Shown here: piece after piece, positions 1-5,562 of the stretch | How the letters are laid out: each line of letters opens with the position of its first letter | Numbering within the stretch: position 1 is the stretch's first letter | NCBI GenBank assembly: GCA_049325575.1 | Contig: JBMOLK010000076.1 | Location: 1 to 17,695, forward strand | Origin: JBMOLK01 sp049325575 | Lineage (GTDB): Bacteria; Bacillota; Clostridia; Acetivibrionales; Acetivibrionaceae | DNA length: 17,695 bases | Direction: 5' to 3' | The notes under the pieces: model-generated | Seen by the model: the letters and a program-made list of their open reading frames with translations, nothing else | What the model was told of the DNA's origin: nothing | Databases searched by the model: none | Position numbers and translations under genes: made by a program

Positions 1-2
1 TT

Positions 3-8
3 TGTCAA
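3..8 (-). promoter_or_regulatory. Possible -35 element of a promoter leaving the window
   Basis: Read on the minus strand this is TTGACA, a perfect sigma-A -35 hexamer, pointing out of the left edge. Its -10 partner would lie outside the window, so it cannot be confirmed. In Bacillus the gene downstream of yabR is spoIIE, preceded by tRNA genes. I see no tRNA in the bases shown. Confidence 0.2.
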
Positions 9-93
9 GAGACAGAAGCCTTCTACTTTTTAATTTTATCTATCTATATTAACATTACACTTACAGGCATAAAAAACCACATTACTAGTATCC

Positions 94-111
94 GTTGGTC
101 ACTACACCAAC
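94..111 (-). other. Small hairpin downstream of yabR
   Basis: GTTGGT and ACCAAC form a 6-bp inverted repeat around a 6-nt loop in the 165 bases after the yabR stop. A run of six T on the minus strand begins only about 17 nt further on, so it is a poor match to an intrinsic terminator. It abuts a 16-bp sequence at 109-124 that recurs upstream of pth. Its function is unknown. Confidence 0.25.
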
Positions 112-165
112 AGGTCTGTTATATCAAACAACCCTATCAAATCAAACTTAAGCTAATAGAGTATC

Positions 166-591
166 CTAATATTGGGCGGACTTCCTGTAGCCTCCGCTGC
201 CTCTTTTTGACTCAAAGTTCTTTTTAAGATCATGAAGTTTTTCATCACTATCCTTCATAAACTTGGCAAGACGCTCTTCGAAGGAAAGGTTTCCTGCCTG
301 GCCTCTATTCCAGTCTACTTCTTCCGGTCTGGTTGACTTTGCAGAAGGACTCTTAGGATCTTGTGCCTTTTTGATAGATAGGCTGATCTTCCCGTTCTTG
401 TCTACCGAAATTATCTTAACTTTTACCATCTGGTGATCTTTTAGATGAGCTTTGATGTCTTTTACGTACTCTTCAGCAACTTCAGAGATATGAACCAAAC
501 CTGTCTGACCGTTTGAGAGTTGAACGAAAGCTCCAAAATTAGTGATTCCAGAAACTTTACCTTCAACAATTTTACCAACTTCAACGAGCAT
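166..591 (-). CDS. yabR: S1-domain RNA-binding protein, YabR type
   Basis: This 141-residue protein opens with one S1 (OB-fold) RNA-binding domain at about residues 5-75, recognisable from GKIVEGKVSGITNFGAFVQL and the GLVHISEV segment that follows. The rest is a charged, basic, low-complexity tail ending GYRKSAQY. Single-S1 proteins of this family (YabR, the general stress protein GSP13, CvfD) associate with ribosomes or RNA and are thought to modulate translation. It is the last gene of the conserved block, as in Bacillus where yabR follows divIC. The ATG start is supported by AGGAGG about 10 nt upstream on the minus strand. A sigma-A-like promoter in the 124-bp gap to divIC suggests it can be transcribed alone. 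The family is clear, the cellular target is not. Confidence 0.9.
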   Translation of the reverse strand: MLVEVGKIVEGKVSGITNFGAFVQLSNGQTGLVHISEVAEEYVKDIKAHLKDHQMVKVKIISVDKNGKISLSIKKAQDPKSPSAKSTRPEEVDWNRGQAGNLSFEERLAKFMKDSDEKLHDLKKNFESKRGSGGYRKSAQY

Positions 592-628
592 AAATTAATT
601 AATCCTCCTGATTAAATAAAGTACTTAG

Positions 629-658
629 ATTATATAATATGATATTGACTTACGTCAA
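629..658 (-). promoter_or_regulatory. Sigma-A-like promoter of yabR overlapping a dyad
   Basis: On the minus strand TTGACG (658-653) is followed after 18 nt by TATAAT (634-629), about 40 bp upstream of the yabR start. The -35 hexamer lies inside the inverted repeat TTGAC-N4-GTCAA (645-658), a plausible operator. No regulator can be named from the sequence. Confidence 0.5.
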
Positions 659-715
659 GTATCACTAATTATTACCGCTTTCACAAAAAATATAAGGAGG
701 TCTCATAAAAACCGG

Positions 716-997
716 TCAGTTGTTTGCATCCACAAACACTCTTTCACCATGCCGGACCATTCCCAGCTTTTCCCTTGCAATTTTTTCAATATATTCGTCA
801 GAGCTTACTTCTTCCTTCTGTTTTACCAGCTTCTTGTTTAGCTCTTTTTCTTTTTCAATTTTAGCCTGTATTTGTTTTAACTCCACATGCTGGTTGTATA
901 TAATACCCTGTTGCTTTATCAGCACAAAACCCAAATACACTATGGCTACACCTAAAATAATTCTTAAACCCCAATTAGGCTTTTTTCTTTTGTTCAT
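716..997 (-). CDS. divIC: Septum formation initiator, DivIC/FtsB family
   Basis: This 93-residue bitopic membrane protein has a short basic cytoplasmic N-terminus (MNKRKKPNWG), one membrane span at about residues 11-28, and an extracytoplasmic coiled coil at about 30-65 rich in K, E and L. The C-terminal EYIEKIAREKLGMVRHGE is typical of the DivIC/FtsB family. Family members join FtsL and DivIB/FtsQ in the divisome and help activate septal peptidoglycan synthesis. In sporulating Firmicutes DivIC is also needed for the asymmetric septum. The ATG start has GAGGAGAG at good spacing. It follows yabQ, as in Bacillus, but has its own strong predicted promoter in the 110-bp gap. The length is normal for the family. 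Confidence 0.9.
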   Translation of the reverse strand: MNKRKKPNWGLRIILGVAIVYLGFVLIKQQGIIYNQHVELKQIQAKIEKEKELNKKLVKQKEEVSSDEYIEKIAREKLGMVRHGERVFVDANN

Positions 998-1067
998 AAA
1001 GCTACTCTCCTCGTACTACACTGCTCATAATATTACCCTGACATGTACATCAAACAAAGTAATATAT

Positions 1068-1096
1068 ATTATAATACTTCTACGCGTTTTAGTAAA
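1068..1096 (-). promoter_or_regulatory. Sigma-A promoter of divIC
   Basis: On the minus strand TTTACT (1096-1091), a 17-nt spacer and a perfect TATAAT (1073-1068) lie about 70 bp upstream of the divIC ATG and downstream of the yabQ stop. This would give divIC vegetative expression independent of the sporulation-specific yabP-yabQ unit. Confidence 0.6.
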
Positions 1097-1107
1097 ATCC
1101 TCCTGTA

Positions 1108-1617
1108 TTAAATTTTTCTCCTAATATTTTTGAATATTCTTTTCCAAGCCTTGAATTTATCGAACTTGTTCCTGCTTACTCTTCTTACCTTTCCGGCGCC
1201 CTTTATCAATAGTTTACAGATAAATTTGGCCGGTATTCTAAGTATTTTATAAATTATCTTAAGGGGAAATAATATAATACTAAAAATAAAGACCGCAGCC
1301 TTATAAATTATCCCAATTATAAAAAGGAATACCTTCATGACAATTCTACTAAGAAGAAGAGCATAGAGAATAATCCCTAAAATAATACCCAGAATCAGAT
1401 AACCCCTGATTTCCCCGTCGTTGCTTTGATAAACCACGGCAAACATAACCAGGGCTACAATTATCCAGTATATAAAATCCTCAAAATACACGATCAGGTT
1501 GCTGGATTTTATCGCCTTTCTTCTTATCCTGAAGATATCATATATAAATGCTATTATAGCGCCCCCGAGAACGCAGCTAAGAAAATCATATGCCTGATTG
1601 CCAACTGAAACCCACAA
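1108..1617 (-). CDS. yabQ: YabQ, sporulation membrane protein
   Basis: This 169-residue polytopic protein has hydrophobic segments at about residues 8-28, 45-65, 72-92 and 93-125, followed by a very basic C-terminal tail rich in K and R. The N-terminal part, with AFIYDIFRIRRKAI, is typical of YabQ. In Bacillus YabQ sits in the membranes around the forespore, is made under sigma-E and is needed for cortex formation. It follows yabP by 17 bp and is probably co-transcribed with it. The start is TTG; the nearest purine-rich sequence (GAGG) is about 14 nt away, so initiation may be weak or coupled to yabP translation. I see no better start because the first membrane segment begins right after it. 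Confidence 0.88.
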   Translation of the reverse strand: MWVSVGNQAYDFLSCVLGGAIIAFIYDIFRIRRKAIKSSNLIVYFEDFIYWIIVALVMFAVVYQSNDGEIRGYLILGIILGIILYALLLSRIVMKVFLFIIGIIYKAAVFIFSIILFPLKIIYKILRIPAKFICKLLIKGAGKVRRVSRNKFDKFKAWKRIFKNIRRKI

Positions 1618-1634
1618 ATTTTATCACTTATCCT

Positions 1635-1922
1635 CTATCTAAACATTTTTGCAAAGAATCCACCTTTTGATTTTCCATCTTTGTCACTGTATTCACAGCT
1701 TATTATATATCCTTCTATACTTAGCTCCGAATTGTCTATACTTAGCTTGTTAATGTGAAGGTCTTCCCCCCGGATAACCAAAAGGCCCAACTCGGTATCC
1801 ACCACAACTGTTTCGTCGTTAAAGCTCTCTACGTCAAGAACACCTGATATACTAAGCTTCTCTCTATTCTCAAGTATAAGGTTCTGGACGCCGGATTTTG
1901 CTACCTTTTTATCTTCAATCAT
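1635..1922 (-). CDS. yabP: YabP, sporulation protein
   Basis: This 95-residue soluble protein of the YabP/YqfC family has segments that look like the family's repeated beta-strands: LSISGVLDVESFNDETVVV, then GLLVIRGEDLHINKLSID and LSIEGYI. In Bacillus yabP lies in the sigma-E regulon with yabQ, and mutants are blocked at a late sporulation stage; the biochemical role is unknown. The family's link to YqfC and the SpoIVA/coat-cortex pathway is general knowledge and not visible here. The ATG has GGAGGG 9 nt upstream. It is the first gene of a yabP-yabQ unit and has a candidate sigma-E promoter. In Bacillus it directly follows yabO; here three unrelated genes separate them. Confidence 0.88.
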   Translation of the reverse strand: MIEDKKVAKSGVQNLILENREKLSISGVLDVESFNDETVVVDTELGLLVIRGEDLHINKLSIDNSELSIEGYIISCEYSDKDGKSKGGFFAKMFR

Positions 1923-1957
1923 CTTTTATCCCTCCAGTTTTATGTTACACTTATAAA

Positions 1958-1986
1958 TATTTATGCATGTACAATATCAAAAATGC
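1958..1986 (-). promoter_or_regulatory. Candidate sigma-E promoter of yabP-yabQ
   Basis: On the minus strand GCATTTT (1986-1980) and CATAAATA (1965-1958) are separated by 14 nt. Against the Bacillus sigma-E consensus (KMATATW, about 14, CATAHAHT) this is one mismatch in each element. It lies about 40 bp upstream of the yabP start, and sigma-E control of yabP is known in Bacillus, which supports the call. Confidence 0.45.
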
Positions 1987-2028
1987 CTATTATCAGAACA
2001 ATTTCAAAAAAGTTGTCCCTAAATAGAA

Positions 2029-2053
2029 AAAGGCCCCGCGTAAAGAAGCCTTT
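2029..2053 (-). terminator. Intrinsic terminator of the 2101-2940 gene
   Basis: On the minus strand AAAGGC (2053-2048) pairs with GCCTTT (2034-2029), and the hairpin runs into a T-rich tract (CTTTTTCTATTT). It lies about 50 bp after the stop of the upstream minus-strand gene and before the yabP promoter, separating the two units. The stem is short but the U-tract is good. Confidence 0.5.
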
Positions 2054-2100
2054 GGAATACTATTTAGATTGATTTATATTATTTAGAATTATAGCAGCCT

Positions 2101-2940
2101 CTAAGCAGCCTTTGATTTAATCCTTCTACTAAGAAATATTTTGAGAACTATTAGCAGCAAAACAATAAAGACTACAACCCATGCTACCCGGTTTAATATG
2201 CTGGGACCCGTTGAATAAATCTCAAAATACAAGTCCTCTTCCGGCAGTCCATCACTATGTAGATAGTATGTTTTACCAAGTAAATTTTCACTTGTTAAAT
2301 CAAATTTCATATTAGGATTCAGATTATAATTTTGAGGAAGGTCTATGTATATGCTTAAGTCTTTAAAATCGGCCCAATACTTCGCAGGCTGCAGGTAATA
2401 GATAAAAGAGTCAATTCTCTTTTCTGTTCTATCAAAACCTCCGTATTGAGTGTAGGTTACATTTAGGGTTGAAGTTGACTGCGGCTTAAAATTTATCCTA
2501 AAAATTATTGTATCAGGTAACCTTAAGTCATCCTGCCGCAAAAACTTACTATTATTAACTTTAAAAGTTCCAAAGTACACTGGACTTTGTTTTTTGGAAT
2601 AACTAACAGGGCTATTATTAAACGATACTCTCATATTTTTCACTTCTCCACTTGGAGAATCATATGGAAATACAACATCTAATTCAATGTCTTTATTACT
2701 AGTGTTCTCCATTATATATTCAACGGAGACATCCATAGTCTTATAATACCATCCATCATTTTTTAATCCACTGAACTTTAATATTTCTTTCTTAATTTTA
2801 ATATTCGGTTCATTATATGGCTGTATATTACCACCGCTATGAGGTCTCACTTTACTTGGTGCCCCATTGGCATATATTTCAACTGTACTTCCGAAGATTA
2901 CGTATATAAATAGAAATATAGCTATCACATATTTATTCAC
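2101..2940 (-). CDS. Secreted, membrane-anchored protein of unknown function
   Basis: This 279-residue protein has a signal-type N-terminus (hydrophobic residues 4-20, then IYANGAPS), about 220 extracytoplasmic residues rich in beta-forming sequence, and one C-terminal span at about 252-271 followed by a basic tail (SRRIKSKAA). The predicted topology is a large outside domain anchored by its C-terminus. The order GG-N-I, then IKIKKEIL, a VSVEYIMEN strand, an NTSNKDIELDVVFP turn and YTQYGG loosely recalls the DUF4424-like surface proteins, but I cannot confirm this. The start is GTG; AGGAG is present but about 16 nt away. It has its own promoter and terminator, diverges from the 3605 gene, and does not belong to the conserved yab order. 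The function is unknown. Confidence 0.75.
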   Translation of the reverse strand: MNKYVIAIFLFIYVIFGSTVEIYANGAPSKVRPHSGGNIQPYNEPNIKIKKEILKFSGLKNDGWYYKTMDVSVEYIMENTSNKDIELDVVFPYDSPSGEVKNMRVSFNNSPVSYSKKQSPVYFGTFKVNNSKFLRQDDLRLPDTIIFRINFKPQSTSTLNVTYTQYGGFDRTEKRIDSFIYYLQPAKYWADFKDLSIYIDLPQNYNLNPNMKFDLTSENLLGKTYYLHSDGLPEEDLYFEIYSTGPSILNRVAWVVVFIVLLLIVLKIFLSRRIKSKAA

Positions 2941-2992
2941 TTTAAATATTGCAAGACTCCTTTTCCTTATTATATTAATTGAGCTTATAATA

Positions 2993-3020
2993 ACTATATT
3001 TTTCTATACCAAGATATCAA
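2993..3020 (-). promoter_or_regulatory. Sigma-A-like promoter of the 2101-2940 gene
   Basis: On the minus strand TTGATA (3020-3015), a 16-nt spacer and TATAGT (2998-2993) stand about 55 bp upstream of the GTG start. Each hexamer matches consensus at five of six positions; the spacer is one base short of optimal. Confidence 0.4.
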
Positions 3021-3424
3021 AATGAAAACAAACAGGAAACTATTTACAGCATACGACAAAATATATTATAATTTCCCTATAAACTTATATTTTTTATTTT
3101 ATAACAACATATATAATAACACAACAAAAATTGATAAGTTTAAGTTTATTTGGGGGAAGTTAGGTATACATCTTGTAATTAAAGCTATACGATTTGATCT
3201 ATATATATGGAATCACTTTTTTTAAATTATGTTCTAATAGACCTTTAAAGTTATAATAAAGTATCACTTATACATAACATTTAACTGGAAAGCAAGTAAT
3301 TTATTTAATATTTGGGGCGAAATTCAAGTGTTTGTTTCGATCGTTATTTGTTTCTAATTATGACCTAATAAGTGAGACAAACTTAAAAAGTACCTTTAAT
3401 GGAAAAATATTATAAACAGGTTTT

Positions 3425-3520
3425 AGAGAATGTTAACGAAGCGAAGGATAATACGAATCACCGTTTCCTAACAAAGTGAGTTTGATTGGCGCCAGGGTAA
3501 ATTAACATTCTCTTATCCTT
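3425..3520 (+). ncRNA. Candidate pseudoknotted leader RNA of the 3605-4767 gene pair
   Basis: A perfect 12-bp inverted repeat pairs 3425-3436 with 3502-3513 (AGAGAATGTTAA / TTAACATTCTCT). Inside the 65-nt loop, AAGGATA (3444-3450) is the exact complement of TATCCTT (3514-3520), which starts on the base right after the 3' arm. The two helices would stack as an H-type pseudoknot. A smaller TCAC/GTGA hairpin (3458-3461 / 3476-3479) or an alternative AATCA/TGATT pairing fits in the loop. The element ends 85 nt before the gene start, so a 5' UTR switch is a natural guess. It matches no riboswitch consensus that I know. There is no U-tract, so it is not a simple terminator. No folding program was run. 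Confidence 0.4.
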
Positions 3521-3604
3521 GAAACTAAAAACTTACTTTCTACATAAAACCATTGTTCTCCATCATAATTTTAATCTGACTTAATTACCGGAGGGTTGAT
3601 TTTA

Positions 3605-4465
3605 ATGCAAAAAGATGATACCAACAGTCGCCTTACTGTTTTAATCTTTACAAGTGTTTTTATCATACTGAGTATAAATAATACATCATTTGCAAATTCA
3701 GCTTACGCAGGCCACTTGAATATTTACGTAAAGAATGCACCAAGTGGCTATATTTTAGACATTTTGATAAAACAGGATTTGCGATTGAATAATGAAAAAG
3801 GCTTTGAGAAAATCAAAAATTCTCCACTTTATAATTACGATAAAGATGGATGGTGCTCCGCTGCCAAATGGAGTGAAAGGTTATTTCCCGATAATAAGGA
3901 TTTGACTGGAAACTTTCACTGGAAAACAGGCCTTAGAATTCATAAATATAAACATCGTGTTTTGCCGAATTCAATTAAAATAGCATTACAACTTCCAGAT
4001 AATACCCTAAAGATAAGCAAAGAAATAAAAATTAAGAGTTTGACTACAGATCTCCTTTTTGATGCTTCAACAGCAGGTATAACTGTTTTAGAGGCCCCTG
4101 AAATACTTTTATTTGACCACAATATTTATTCAATTATAGTAGCTGTTGCTATGTGCCTGCTATTAACACTTCTAATAGAGGGAGCATGGGCATTAGTATT
4201 TTTGGGGAAGAAGGGCTTTTGGTCCATACCTGTTAATGTCATTACTCAGGTTATCATGCATTCAGTTTTGATAACTATGTTTTATGGTGGAATGCGGTCA
4301 GAAATGGGACGTTTTACATTTGTATTTGAAGTTATAGTGCCTTTTGTAGAAGCTTTCTTATACAAAGCTTTTCTAAAGGACAATTTCAGTACTAAAAAGC
4401 TTATAGTAATGAGTATTCTGGCAAACATATCTTCTTTTTACGTGGGAATTGCAATAGGAATTTAA
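3605..4465 (+). CDS. Exported polytopic membrane protein of unknown function
   Basis: The protein has 286 residues from the ATG at 3605. A TTG at 3596 is in frame but touches GGAGGG (3590-3595), while the ATG lies 9 nt from it and is the better start. Residues 1-35 look like a signal peptide (hydrophobic 11-23, cleavage near FANSAYA). About 135 extracytoplasmic residues follow, starting HLNIYVKNAPSGYILDILIK, which I read as a small beta domain. Four hydrophobic segments then occur at about 173-199, 206-228, 237-257 and 265-285, with acidic residues inside them (E192, E242, E249). The next gene starts 17 bp later. I do not recognise the family with confidence. It is not part of the conserved yab block and runs against it, so it probably came in as an accessory unit. 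Confidence 0.78.
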   Translation: MQKDDTNSRLTVLIFTSVFIILSINNTSFANSAYAGHLNIYVKNAPSGYILDILIKQDLRLNNEKGFEKIKNSPLYNYDKDGWCSAAKWSERLFPDNKDLTGNFHWKTGLRIHKYKHRVLPNSIKIALQLPDNTLKISKEIKIKSLTTDLLFDASTAGITVLEAPEILLFDHNIYSIIVAVAMCLLLTLLIEGAWALVFLGKKGFWSIPVNVITQVIMHSVLITMFYGGMRSEMGRFTFVFEVIVPFVEAFLYKAFLKDNFSTKKLIVMSILANISSFYVGIAIGI

Positions 4466-4482
4466 TTTGGAGGTTGGTTGTT

Positions 4483-4767
4483 ATGATATTTACAATAATA
4501 ATAGTTGTTTTTTTCTCTAGTGTGATATTCTATATATTCACTAAAACAATGATTAAGAGATTCAGAAATAATGAGTCTATGCGTTTTATTCCACTCGCCA
4601 TAGTATTCTCATTACTTTGTAATATTATAGTATATTTATTATACGATATGAATATGAATCATATCTACCCAGGATTAATTATCCCTATAATTTTTTCTAG
4701 TTTTATCATTCTCTTTGGTGCAATAATTGGTATCATATTAGCTTTACTGATTAATAATACTTACTAA
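4483..4767 (+). CDS. Small three-span membrane protein of unknown function
   Basis: The protein has 94 residues from the ATG at 4483. An upstream in-frame TTG (4474) directly abuts GGAGG (4469-4473), so the ATG at 9-nt spacing is preferred. There are hydrophobic segments at about residues 2-20, 36-54 and 63-90, separated by a basic loop (KTMIKRFRNNES) and an extracytoplasmic loop (YDMNMNHIYPG). It has no signal sequence and no catalytic motif. Tight spacing after the 3605 gene and the terminator just downstream indicate a two-gene operon, so it may be a partner subunit of that larger membrane protein. It is unrecognised. Confidence 0.7.
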   Translation: MIFTIIIVVFFSSVIFYIFTKTMIKRFRNNESMRFIPLAIVFSLLCNIIVYLLYDMNMNHIYPGLIIPIIFSSFIILFGAIIGIILALLINNTY

Positions 4768-4772
4768 ACTTA

Positions 4773-4807
4773 AAAGATACCCTCCTTATTCCAGATAGGG
4801 TATCTTT
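4773..4807. terminator. Bidirectional terminator between convergent units
   Basis: An 11-bp perfect stem, AAAGATACCCT (4773-4783) with AGGGTATCTTT (4797-4807), has a 13-nt loop. It lies between the end of the small membrane gene (plus) and the end of rqcP (minus). The T-rich tail is better on the minus strand, but the A/T ends of the stem serve both directions. Confidence 0.8.
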
Positions 4808-4818
4808 CTACTTCCACA

Positions 4819-5058
4819 CTACTTTATCGTATACATCTCTTTTGATTCCGCCTTTGAGACATGCTCACTTACAGATACAACCTCAACTCTAGTGGTATTG
4901 TTACCAAATTGTATTTCTATGATATCTCCCACCTTGACTTCCGAGCCGGGCTTTGCCACCTTGTCATTTATCTTTACCCTGCCCTGTTCACAGGCCTCAT
5001 TGGCTAATGTACGCCTCTTTATAAGTCTTGATACTTTTAAGTACTTGTCAATTCTCAT
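4819..5058 (-). CDS. rqcP: RqcP (YabO), S4-domain ribosome quality-control factor
   Basis: This 79-residue protein is essentially one S4 RNA-binding domain (residues 1-60): MRIDKYLKVSRLIKRRTLAN, then EACEQGRVKIN and the GSEVKVGDIIEIQFG strand. It matches the YabO family, renamed RqcP because it works with RqcH on obstructed 50S subunits to add C-terminal alanine tails to stalled nascent chains. Its length is normal. The start is ATG with a G-rich site (GGGGGG) 9 nt upstream. It follows hup by 63 bp, but a strong terminator sits between them, so expression depends on read-through or on an undetected promoter. It is followed by a terminator and the three-gene accessory island in place of yabP. 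Confidence 0.9.
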   Translation of the reverse strand: MRIDKYLKVSRLIKRRTLANEACEQGRVKINDKVAKPGSEVKVGDIIEIQFGNNTTRVEVVSVSEHVSKAESKEMYTIK

Positions 5059-5082
5059 TCTTACCAGCCCCCCATATATAAA

Positions 5083-5105
5083 AAGGCTTCACATATGGAA
5101 GCCTT
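5083..5105 (-). terminator. Intrinsic terminator between hup and rqcP
   Basis: An 8-bp perfect stem (AAGGCTTC / GAAGCCTT) with a 7-nt loop is followed on the minus strand by TTTTTATATA. It lies 16 bp after the hup stop and 24 bp before the rqcP start, so it probably sets a high HU to RqcP ratio. Confidence 0.85.
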
Positions 5106-5121
5106 GAAAGTTCAATTTAGC

Positions 5122-5397
5122 TTATTTATTTACTAAGTCCTTTAATCCTTTTCCAACCTTAAAGATCGGAGCTTTTGTAGCAGGAATTGTTATTTCCTCT
5201 TTTGTCTGAGGGTTTCTTCCCTTTCTTTCAGCTCTTTCTCTTACTTCAAATGAACCGAAGCCCACTAATTGAACTTTATCATTTTTTGAAAGTGCTTCCT
5301 CTACGCTTTCGATAAAAGAGTTAAGCGCCTTTTCAGCATCCTTCTTTGATAGACCGCTTTTTTCCGCCATACTTGATACTAATTCTGTCTTATTCAT
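5122..5397 (-). CDS. hup: HU-type DNA-binding protein
   Basis: This 91-residue nucleoid protein of the HU/IHF family works as a homodimer that bends DNA with little sequence preference. The family signature is complete at residues 46-63 (GFGSFEVRERAERKGRNP), with P63 at the tip of the DNA-binding arm. The N-terminal helices (MNKTELVSSMAEKSGLSKKD) and the C-terminal FKVGKGLKDLVN are standard. The ATG has AGGAGG about 8 nt upstream. Its place between mazG and yabO is, as I recall it, common in clostridia but differs from Bacillus subtilis. A terminator follows immediately. The 165-bp gap upstream contains an inverted repeat that may be regulatory. Confidence 0.95.
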   Translation of the reverse strand: MNKTELVSSMAEKSGLSKKDAEKALNSFIESVEEALSKNDKVQLVGFGSFEVRERAERKGRNPQTKEEITIPATKAPIFKVGKGLKDLVNK

Positions 5398-5437
5398 TTA
5401 CACAATCCTCCTAATTTTTTTATATTGGCTTTGTTTT

Positions 5438-5453
5438 AGAAACTTATGTTTCT
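5438..5453. promoter_or_regulatory. Short dyad in the hup upstream region
   Basis: AGAAAC-N4-GTTTCT is a 6-bp inverted repeat, next to a TATAAA-like -10 on the minus strand (5459-5454) for which I find no good -35. It is a possible operator or leader hairpin for hup; the support is weak. Confidence 0.2.
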
Positions 5454-5562
5454 TTTATAAGAATTAAAACTAAATATATTGCTCCATAAAACACAAGGTA
5501 TCTTTATTCGCTGAAAATCTCAAAACTCCTCCTTTCTTTCTATAGTTTAAGTAAATTTTCCT

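Larger units (their letters stand above)
2941..3604. other. 664-base AT-rich intergenic region between divergent envelope genes
   Basis: It holds the promoter of the minus-strand gene (2993-3020), a possible structured leader RNA on the plus strand (3425-3520), and the ribosome binding site of the 3605 gene. There are two imperfect direct repeats. AATTATG-NN-CTAATA-like words occur near 3226 and 3356, and CCTAAT-AAGTGAG near 3364 resembles CCTAACAAAGTGAG near 3468. No convincing gene is present; a 67-codon plus-strand frame at 3022-3225 lacks a ribosome binding site and has random-looking composition. Confidence 0.5.

Noticed and set aside
1..165. tRNA genes expected after yabR by analogy to Bacillus
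   Set aside because: No cloverleaf or TTCRA-type arm is visible on either strand.
1099..1104. AGGAGG on the minus strand just after yabQ
   Set aside because: No start codon at usable spacing; the following bases give an immediate stop and form the divIC -35 element.
720..1124. 134-codon plus-strand frame preceded at a distance by AAGGAGG
   Set aside because: It lies antisense to divIC, starts with TTG 22 nt from the site, and its composition mirrors divIC codons; a shadow frame.
3022..3225. 67-codon plus-strand frame in the intergenic region
   Set aside because: No ribosome binding site, overlaps the minus-strand promoter, and residue content (F, I, N, Y, K) is what random AT-rich DNA gives.
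3425..3520. Known riboswitch classes, including guanidine-II because two ACGA words occur in the loop
   Set aside because: The ACGA words are not in loops closed by matching stems, and the conserved cores of c-di-GMP, SAM, TPP, purine, THF and glmS elements are absent.
2941..3604. Insertion sequence or integration site at the accessory island
   Set aside because: No transposase, terminal inverted repeats, target-site duplications or tRNA fragment found at the island edges; the short direct repeats are imperfect.
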